NCBI GenBank assembly: GCA_002344975.1 | Contig: DDUV01000032.1 | Span: 181,604 to 190,574 of the forward strand | DNA: 8,971 nucleotides | Reading direction: 5' to 3' | Source: Saprospiraceae bacterium UBA2329 | Lineage (GTDB): Bacteria; Bacteroidota; Bacteroidia; Chitinophagales; Saprospiraceae | Part shown: piece by piece, positions 1 through 4,913 of the stretch | Layout of the letters: the number at the start of each line of letters is the position of its first letter | Numbering within the stretch: the stretch's first letter is position 1 | Program-made: the position numbers and the translations under genes | Notes under the pieces: model-generated | Told to the model about the DNA's origin: nothing | The model's database searches: none | The model's input: the letters and a program-made list of their open reading frames with translations, nothing else

Positions 1-5
1 AATCC

Positions 6-37
6 TTTGGCCTAAAAAAAATGAGCATTTATTTTTG
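6..37 (+). promoter_or_regulatory. Bacteroidota-type promoter for the Fic gene
   Basis: A TTTG at 6-9 is followed after exactly 20 nt by TATTTTTG at 30-37. This matches the Bacteroidota housekeeping sigma consensus (TTG, 19-21 nt spacer, TAnnTTTG). Transcription would begin around 42-46 and leave a leader of about 50 nt before the ATG at 98. The window begins just upstream, so further elements may be cut off. Confidence 0.6.
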
Positions 38-97
38 CCCCACTACTAATACCGACCTGGTAAACAAGCATTTTAACTCAGTACATCCACTTTTATC

Positions 98-883
98 ATG
101 GAGCTACAGATTCTTTCTACCACTTTACTGCCCGAATACCTGCTTCGGGTCCCGAAAGGCTTACAGACCGCATTGGAGGCCTTGCAGGATGCGCCGCTTT
201 CTACCCCCGGATTCAGCTTTTACATCTCTGTGGCTTCCGTTTTCAGCAGCAAGATCGAAGGAGAACCGATAGAGTTGGATAGCTATATCAAACACAAAAG
301 AGACGGGGCGCCCTTTCAGCCGGATTACACCAAAAAAATTGATGATTTGTACGAAGCCTGCCTGTACGCTCAAAACCATCCGCTCCATGAAGAAAATGTG
401 AGGCAGGCACATCGGCTTTTGAGCAAACATATTGTGGCCGATGCCTGGCAGGGCCGATACCGGGCGCAGAATATGTATGTGACAACGGATGACGGCAGAA
501 TCGAGTACGTCGCTGCATTGCCCTCGCAGGTGCCGGGCGCTATGGAGAGGTTGTATCAGGATATAGACCTTTTGCTGGCACAAGCACTGAGCATAGAAGA
601 AGTGTTCTATTTTGCTGCGATGATTCACCTCGTTTTTGTAAAAATTCACCCCTGGAACGACGGAAACGGCAGGTGTGCCAGACTGCTTGAGAAGTGGTTT
701 TTGGCCCAAAAACTCGGAGAAAAGGCTTGGTTTATACAAAGCGAAAAAATGTATTACCAGCACCACTCAAGCTATTACAACAACATCCGGGCATTAGGCT
801 TGGAGTATCAGGAACTTGATTACGGAAAGGCGCTGCCTTTTTTGCTCATGTTGCCGGGGGCATTGATCGTTGACCTTGGGTAG
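98..883 (+). CDS. Fic family protein (probable class II AMP-transferase)
   Basis: This encodes a 261-residue Fic-domain protein, a size typical of stand-alone bacterial Fic enzymes. Most members transfer AMP from ATP to a hydroxyl side chain of a target protein; the target here is unknown. The catalytic motif is HPWNDGNGRCAR at residues 184-195. His184 would be the general base, Asp188 would bind the metal, and Gly-Asn-Gly-Arg would hold the phosphates. The usual Phe at the third motif position is Trp. Residues 50-55 (SSKIEG) fit the inhibitory motif [S/T]xxxE[G/N]. Its place before the Fic core marks class II, in which Glu54 would block productive ATP binding. A typical GRYRAQNMYV segment (119-128) and a substrate-flap-like segment around 137-150 lie between them. 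No antitoxin partner is visible, as expected for self-inhibited class II proteins. The ATG at 98 follows a good promoter; there is no clear Shine-Dalgarno site. The protein should be cytoplasmic. The family is certain, the target and physiological role are not. Confidence 0.93.
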   Translation: MELQILSTTLLPEYLLRVPKGLQTALEALQDAPLSTPGFSFYISVASVFSSKIEGEPIELDSYIKHKRDGAPFQPDYTKKIDDLYEACLYAQNHPLHEENVRQAHRLLSKHIVADAWQGRYRAQNMYVTTDDGRIEYVAALPSQVPGAMERLYQDIDLLLAQALSIEEVFYFAAMIHLVFVKIHPWNDGNGRCARLLEKWFLAQKLGEKAWFIQSEKMYYQHHSSYYNNIRALGLEYQELDYGKALPFLLMLPGALIVDLG

Positions 884-890
884 TAGTGCC

Positions 891-934
891 AAAAAACAAG
901 GACCGCCTCGACACTTCTGTCAAAACGGCCCTTG
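891..934 (-). terminator. Probable intrinsic terminator of the PepSY-like lipoprotein gene
   Basis: The outer arms CAAGGACCG (897-905) and CGGCCCTTG (926-934) pair with one A-C mismatch. The loop contains an inner stem GACA/TGTC around CTTC. Read on the minus strand, the hairpin is followed at once by TTTTTT (positions 896-891), which is the layout of a Rho-independent terminator. It lies 56 nt past the stop codon of the minus-strand gene. On the plus strand there is no U-run after the stem, so it would serve the Fic gene poorly. Confidence 0.5.
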
Positions 935-989
935 CTGATGAAATAAAATCACACCTGGAATACAGGGCAGTCAGCGCCCCGAATCCATT

Positions 990-1769
990 TTATGGACGAG
1001 AAAAAAGGAAATTGCCGGTAGCGCGATCAAACACTAAGATCAATCGGGCATCGTCGTTCATCATAAATACTACGACCCTGTCATGGCGCACACAGGCGTT
1101 GCGGAAAACAGCATCGGGATAGTTGTCGGCTATGTACTGACGAATGGCTTCTGGCAAGGCAGAACCCTGTACGGGATTGCAACGCACCGGATTGCAGTTT
1201 TCCAGCGGGTCCACTTCGCGGATAAAATTGCCGTCGGCATCAAACAACAGCACTACCGGGCCGCTGATGAGTACTATGGTGCGCTCAGAATTGGTGCGGG
1301 CTATGCGAATGGTGGCATCCGGGTAGTTTTCGGTGATGTAGCTCGTGATGGATTCGGGCAGGTTGGCCGGGCGTACCGGGCGACCAAAGCCGAGCAGGCG
1401 GTTGAAGCAGGGGCCGTGCGGGCCATTGGGGCCGAAACCACCTCCGCGCGGGCCGCGTCCGGTCGGATCATCGCGGAATTCCAGCATCTCGCCGTCTGTG
1501 TTGAAATACAGGCAGCCTTCGTTGCCGAGTTCAACTTTGTAGCCGAGGTTTTTGGCGCGGTAGATGTCTTCCATATAGGTATCGAAGAACATTTCCTCTA
1601 CCGTTTGGCGGGCCTCGGCGGGCAATTCGGACGGCGTGATGGCGGTCAGTTCGGCAGCAACGATGGCCTCAATGAGGGCCTCATCGTTGAGGTTTTGCTC
1701 TTTTTCACAAGCCTGAAAAGCCAGGGTGGAAATAGAGAGCAGGGCGAATGCAAAAAACCATTTTTTCAT
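990..1769 (-). CDS. Lipoprotein with three PepSY-like repeats
   Basis: The product from the chosen ATG is 259 residues. It starts MKKWFF, has a hydrophobic stretch to about residue 18, and reaches Cys21 (FQAC), followed by acidic and Lys residues. This fits a Bacteroidota lipoprotein signal, although the lipobox is weak. An upstream in-frame ATG at 1808 would add 13 residues and bury the charged start of the signal peptide, so I prefer 1769. Three related units follow, at about 49-99, 137-187 and 206-257. Each begins with a pattern like LPxxIxxYIxxNYPDA and ends in a strand such as LLFDADGNF. This is the pattern of PepSY-like (putative beta-lactamase-inhibitor-like) domains common in Bacteroidota periplasmic proteins. 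A Gly/Pro/Arg-rich linker (about 103-120) separates units one and two. Such proteins are thought to bind or inhibit partners in the envelope, but no partner is visible here. The gene stands alone, converging on the Fic gene. Family fairly sure, function unknown. Confidence 0.82.
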   Translation of the reverse strand: MKKWFFAFALLSISTLAFQACEKEQNLNDEALIEAIVAAELTAITPSELPAEARQTVEEMFFDTYMEDIYRAKNLGYKVELGNEGCLYFNTDGEMLEFRDDPTGRGPRGGGFGPNGPHGPCFNRLLGFGRPVRPANLPESITSYITENYPDATIRIARTNSERTIVLISGPVVLLFDADGNFIREVDPLENCNPVRCNPVQGSALPEAIRQYIADNYPDAVFRNACVRHDRVVVFMMNDDARLILVFDRATGNFLFSRP

Positions 1770-1925
1770 TTGGAACGTGCTTTTTAAGTGAATGAATTTT
1801 GTGAACAATCTATCCTAATGGTGCCAAGGCGGGGGGCAAAGTTGCCTGAGGGCTATTTTTTTTTATTCAACCTGAAAAATATTGAATTGTAAATCGAAAT
1901 AACGCCGGGTAACGCTTGCTGCTAC

Positions 1926-1956
1926 TTGATAAAGCGCAAAATTGCCTGTACTTTTG
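1926..1956 (+). promoter_or_regulatory. Bacteroidota-type promoter of the decayed toxin-antitoxin locus
   Basis: TTG at 1926-1928 is followed by a 20-nt spacer and TACTTTTG at 1949-1956, a full match to the Bacteroidota consensus (TTG, 19-21 nt, TAnnTTTG). The transcript would start near 1961-1965, about 100 nt before the PIN toxin ATG. It would run through the antitoxin-tail frame and then the toxin remnant. Confidence 0.6.
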
Positions 1957-2069
1957 CAAAAAAGGCAAGTTCGGAAGCGCAAGAAGCCTGGGATGAGGCG
2001 GGGTATTCGGAAGACCTTTTGCTTCAAGAGCATATTAGAACTCCATACAAAAGCTCCTCGTTACTATGA
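1956..2069 (+). pseudogene. Possible antitoxin remnant (C-terminal tail only)
   Basis: In the frame ending at TGA 2067-2069 the sequence reads without a stop from 1893. The last part reads EAQEAWDEAGYSEDLLLQEH and then ends SSSLL. Its stop overlaps the toxin start in an ATGA arrangement (ATG 2066-2068, TGA 2067-2069), the usual coupling of an antitoxin with its downstream PIN toxin. No ATG or GTG lies in this frame, and the promoter overlaps its 5' part. An intact antitoxin of 60-80 residues therefore cannot be encoded. I infer that the front of the gene was lost. It could instead be a very short leader or chance open sequence, and I do not recognise the antitoxin family. Confidence 0.35.
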
Positions 2070-2352
2070 AAGTGGTGCTTGACACAAATATTTTGGTAGT
2101 CTCCATCCCTTTACACACTCGTTATTATCCTATTTTCGATGCTTTCCTCAATGAGCATTTTTCCCTTTGTGTCACTACTGATATTTTAGCGGAGTATGCC
2201 GAGATTCTACATCAAAAGTACATACTTCGACCTTTGGTGGCCGAGAACGTCCTTAAAACCATTGAGAACTCCCCAGATGTAATCATGCTCCATAAATGCC
2301 AGTCAAAGTGATCTCGGCAGATGACTTTCTGAAGATGGTTTCCTCTTTATAG
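2066..2352 (+). pseudogene. PIN-domain toxin, broken by an internal deletion
   Basis: The frame from ATG 2066 to the stop at 2311 encodes 81 residues beginning MKVVLDTNIL. This is the N-terminus of the 'putative toxin-antitoxin system toxin component, PIN family' (PIN_3-like), whose intact members are about 135-140 residues and act as metal-dependent ribonucleases. Asp6 and an acidic residue in the TTDILAEYAE segment (Glu43) are present. The second half is missing, including the expected acidic cluster (DPDDNKF-type) and the late D-x-HF segment. From 2299 another frame reads PVKVISADDFLKMVSSL and stops at 2352. That is what the normal C-terminus of this family looks like. About 40 codons therefore appear to be deleted between roughly 2285 and 2299, with a frameshift at the joint. 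The product should be inactive as a nuclease. The start overlaps the stop of a probable antitoxin remnant. Confidence 0.75.
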
Positions 2353-2368
2353 CGGCACTGTGTCCATC

Positions 2369-3916
2369 TCAAAAACTCTTCTGCACCCCCAACTGCACGC
2401 CCCAGGCATACTGACTCACACTGTAAGCCTCATACTCTATCGCTGCGCCCGCGGCCTGCCGATAGGAAGGCTCTATGCACAATGCCCAACCCGGCGCCGG
2501 GCGATACCAAAGGGCTGCCCCCAAGTGATAATCAACCATCGTTTTTTGAATATCGGGAGCCTGGCGCTGCACGGTGATGTTGCGTGTGCGCAAGCCTCTC
2601 ATGCTGATGGTGGAAGTGGCCGAAAAGTCTTGCCTGTCGAGCAAACTGAGGGCCACGCCGCCTTTGATACCGATGGAAAGCCGGGGAGAACTGTGCAGGA
2701 AGTAAGTGGCCGTCAGCGGTATATTGGTGTAGCGAAGTTCTGTTTGTGTACGCGTGTCCACCGTCAAAAACTGCCCGGGTATAAGCGGCTGATTTCCGGG
2801 GCGTTGCACCGCTACTTCTACGTTGGCATCGCCATAGGATGAGGGCACCGACAGGTTGTAGCTGCTCTCGAAGTTGTTGTTGCCGATGGGGCGTTCACGG
2901 CCGGGATCGAAAGGAACGCGAAAACGGTGCTGTGTTTTCATGCTCATGTTATAGCTGCCCACACCCATACTGAGCGCAAAGCGGCGGTTGGGCTGCCATC
3001 CCACGCGCACGCCGTACTCGGTGGCCCAGGTGGCAGATTCGTTCTCTTTGAGGAAAGCCGGCAATTGTGCAATCGGCCGGTCAGACTGTATCCTGCGGAA
3101 GGTTTCGTTGGGAGCTGCCATGACGCCCGCATAAAAATGACCGCGTTTGGGTGCGCGCTTAATGGAGGGCGCCGCCATCTCTACAGATGGTGCAGGCAGA
3201 GCCAATAATTCTGTAGCAGCCGATTCGAGCGGCGCTGTGGGCGACCACAAAACGAGCGCCGGGACTTCGGCAAGGGGCGTTCCTGCGCCATCTTGCGTTT
3301 CGGGAAGCGCTGCGGACAGTGAAGTTTCTGAAGCAGGTACGGGAAGTTCGGCCGTGGTCGCCTCATTTTGCGTAGGAAGGCCGGCATTGGCATCCTCCTC
3401 ATTTTGTATCAGATTGTCTGTTTTTGACAAGCCCTCCCTTTCGCCGAATGCTGCATTGCGGATGGATGAAGCAGGCGTTTTGCGAGTTGAAATATGGACA
3501 GCAGAAGACGTACGCTTGGGAAGCTCGTTGCCCTGCACAGAAGCAGCGGCAGGCGTTTCCGGCAAGCCTTGCTGATCGGATTCAGGCTGTGGATCGGCAG
3601 CCGGTTGTTTGTATTTTTCGGCCATCAGGGGCGTTTGTGCTGTCGTGGGTACTTGTTGTTTAGGAGTTGATGGCTTGTCTGTCCACCACAAACTGCCTGC
3701 AACGACTCCCAAAACGAGCAACGCACCACTCAGCCATTTCCACCAGATCAGACCGGTAGCGGCAGGCGGCTGCGGAGTAGCGGCGGCAATTTTATCCCAC
3801 AGCGCAGGCGAGGGCGTATCCCAGCCGGCGGGAGGCGCTTCTTCCCATTCGCGGACGGAGCGGCGGATGTTGTTTTCAACAGAATCAGAATCGTTGTGGT
3901 ATATATTTTCCATCAT
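2369..3916 (-). CDS. Membrane-anchored outer-membrane beta-barrel protein, probable ECF sigma partner
   Basis: The 515-residue product has four parts. Residues 1-55 are hydrophilic and contain SVREWEEAPP and ALWDKI, the 'acidic, PP, W-x-x-I' pattern often seen at the cytoplasmic end of Bacteroidota anti-sigma-like proteins. Residues 56-78 form one transmembrane helix. Residues 80-255 are a low-complexity linker rich in Pro, Ala, Thr and Glu. Residues 258-515 alternate in strand-like fashion (YAGVMAAP, YGVRVGW, FALSMGVGSY, LSIGIKGGVAL, YAWGVQLGVQKSF) and end in Phe, as in outer-membrane barrel domains (OMP_b-brl_2 type). There is no cleavable signal peptide, so the helix should stay in the inner membrane. 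The gene starts 8 nt after the sigma gene with tandem ATGATG, so the two are surely co-transcribed. I infer a sensor or anti-sigma role, with the barrel at the outer membrane and the N-terminus at the sigma factor. This is not proven by homology visible here. An ordinary porin-family structural protein is the alternative. Confidence 0.85.
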   Translation of the reverse strand: MMENIYHNDSDSVENNIRRSVREWEEAPPAGWDTPSPALWDKIAAATPQPPAATGLIWWKWLSGALLVLGVVAGSLWWTDKPSTPKQQVPTTAQTPLMAEKYKQPAADPQPESDQQGLPETPAAASVQGNELPKRTSSAVHISTRKTPASSIRNAAFGEREGLSKTDNLIQNEEDANAGLPTQNEATTAELPVPASETSLSAALPETQDGAGTPLAEVPALVLWSPTAPLESAATELLALPAPSVEMAAPSIKRAPKRGHFYAGVMAAPNETFRRIQSDRPIAQLPAFLKENESATWATEYGVRVGWQPNRRFALSMGVGSYNMSMKTQHRFRVPFDPGRERPIGNNNFESSYNLSVPSSYGDANVEVAVQRPGNQPLIPGQFLTVDTRTQTELRYTNIPLTATYFLHSSPRLSIGIKGGVALSLLDRQDFSATSTISMRGLRTRNITVQRQAPDIQKTMVDYHLGAALWYRPAPGWALCIEPSYRQAAGAAIEYEAYSVSQYAWGVQLGVQKSF

Positions 3917-3924
3917 ATTTTCAT

Positions 3925-4500
3925 TCAGTTCACAGATGCTTTTTCCAAGTGCCGCCGCAAGTGCGCTTTGGCTTTAAATAATTGGGTTTTGGAGGTGCTT
4001 TCGCTTATTTGCAGCATGTCGGCAATTTCTTTGTGCGAGTATTCTTCGATAACAAAGAGGTTGAATACCGTGCGGTAGCCTTCGGGCAGTTGTTGCAACA
4101 AATGCACTATCTGGCGGGCGTCCCAGTCTTCATCTGGAAAAGTGGCCATCGCCAGACTATCTGGTATCAAATCTTCCGACACCATCGGCGCTTCTTTCAT
4201 GCGCTTCCGCAAATACTGCAGGGCCGTGCGCAACACGACCTGCCGAATCCAGCCGCCCAGCGCGCCCTCGCCCCTGAACTGGTGCAAGTCGGAAAACACG
4301 CGAATGAACCCTTCCTGCAACAAATCTTCCGCCTCGGCGCTGTTGCCGGCATAGCGCAAACACAAGCGATACATTTGTACTTTGTAACGCTCGTATAGCT
4401 GTCGTTGGGCATCTGCTTTGTGCCTCAGACAGTCTGCCAGCAATTGTTTTTCCTTTTCGTCCACGTGTGTGCAGTAGCTGTGCTGAATATGATGGTGCAA
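3925..4500 (-). CDS. RNA polymerase ECF-type sigma factor
   Basis: The 191-residue frame has both sigma-70 family core regions. Region 2 spans about residues 31-101, with LYERYKVQMYRLCLRYAGN, the AEDLLQEGFIRVF core-binding helix and the GWIRQVVLRTAL -10 recognition part. Region 4 spans about 129-185, with LPEGYRTVFNLF followed by the helix-turn-helix EYSHKEIADMLQISESTSKT. It has no region 1.1 or region 3, which defines the ECF group. There is no in-frame ATG near the front. The frame can open with TTG at 4500 or with GTG at 4464, which gives VDEKEKQLLADCL and a 179-residue product. The GTG form begins where ECF proteins usually begin, so it may be the true start. The gene is first in an operon with the membrane-anchored barrel protein, which probably controls its activity. 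It directs RNA polymerase to envelope-response promoters; the targets are unknown. Confidence 0.93.
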   Translation of the reverse strand: MHHHIQHSYCTHVDEKEKQLLADCLRHKADAQRQLYERYKVQMYRLCLRYAGNSAEAEDLLQEGFIRVFSDLHQFRGEGALGGWIRQVVLRTALQYLRKRMKEAPMVSEDLIPDSLAMATFPDEDWDARQIVHLLQQLPEGYRTVFNLFVIEEYSHKEIADMLQISESTSKTQLFKAKAHLRRHLEKASVN

Positions 4501-4574
4501 AATACGGACTTGCGGTTGCCTGCGAGTGAAGTTTTTTTTGGGAAAGCCGGAACCGGTAGGCGGTTTGCCGTCGG

Positions 4575-4664
4575 CAGTCGGCGGTTCTAAGCGCGAGGGA
4601 ACTACCGGTATGCGGTGTGCAGTCGGCGGTTCTAAGCGCGAGGGAACTACCGGTATGCGGTGCG
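4575..4664. repeat. 45-bp tandem repeat, two copies plus a degenerate one
   Basis: Copies at 4575-4619 and 4620-4664 are identical apart from a base near the end (GTGTG versus GTGCG). Each starts CAGTCGGCGGTTCTAAGCGC and contains the palindrome ACCGGT. A partial, diverged copy precedes them at about 4551-4574 (ACCGGTAGGCGG...). GC-rich CAGTCGGC-type repeats of this kind occur between genes in many Bacteroidota, and no function is assigned here. Confidence 0.85.
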
Positions 4665-4737
4665 CGACTTGCAGCTTGTAGCCAGCAGCTTGAGGCCATC
4701 AGCCGGCAGCCGTTCCAACCCGAAATTCCCATGCAGC

Positions 4738-4800
4738 TCACCGCAGGATTTTTACCATTCACCGCAGGATTTTGTCTGTTCACCTCAAAGTCGTCTGAAA
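4738..4800. repeat. 21-bp tandem repeat, three degenerate copies
   Basis: TCACCGCAGGATTTT occurs at 4738-4752 and again at 4759-4773. A weaker TCACCTCAAAG starts at 4780, so the period is exactly 21 bp, two helical turns. The array ends just upstream of the candidate promoter of the large plus-strand gene. It could be a set of regulator sites on one face of the helix or simply non-coding repeat sequence. Confidence 0.6.
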
Positions 4801-4802
4801 AT

Positions 4803-4834
4803 TTGGAGAAGGGGATGCGGCCACTGTACCTTTA
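4803..4834 (+). promoter_or_regulatory. Candidate promoter for the giant repeat protein
   Basis: TTG at 4803-4805 is followed after 21 nt by TACCTTTA (4827-4834), which fits the Bacteroidota consensus TAnnTTTG except for the last base. Transcription would begin near 4840, leaving a leader of about 75 nt before ATG 4914. The mismatch makes this tentative. Confidence 0.35.
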
Positions 4835-4913
4835 CCGCCGTGGAAGGCCGCACAGCGCCCGAAAACACCATAAAATCAAATTCATTTATCACGCTAATAG
4901 CAAACCTTTAACC

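Larger units (their letters stand above)
4501..4913. other. Divergent intergenic region between the sigma operon and the giant repeat protein
   Basis: This 413-nt stretch has no convincing gene on either strand. It holds a T8 run (4532-4539), two 45-bp direct repeats with a degenerate third, a second family of three 21-bp repeats, and a candidate promoter for the plus-strand gene. I saw no full-consensus promoter for the sigma operon. A shortened TATTTTG lies right at the TTG start on the minus strand, but it has no TTG at the required spacing. Confidence 0.7.

Noticed and set aside
21..272. Small plus-strand frame at the left end
   Set aside because: It overlaps the front of the Fic gene in another frame, contains the promoter element in its first codons and has no recognisable domain.
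161..766. Minus-strand frame of 201 codons inside the Fic gene
   Set aside because: It is a shadow of a gene with a complete Fic motif.
886..1122. Small GTG-started frame between the Fic and lipoprotein genes
   Set aside because: It contains the hairpin, runs antisense into the lipoprotein gene and has no recognisable domain.
1083..1787. Plus-strand frame of 234 codons opposite the lipoprotein gene
   Set aside because: It is antisense to a gene with a signal peptide and PepSY-like repeats and resembles no family I know.
3147..3575. Plus-strand frame opposite the linker of the barrel protein
   Set aside because: It is the complement of the Pro/Ala-rich linker and is Ala/Ser-biased with no domain.
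4157..4783. Minus-strand frame of 208 codons across the intergenic repeats
   Set aside because: Its low-complexity repeats only translate the 45-bp and 21-bp tandem repeats, and it overlaps the sigma gene in another frame.
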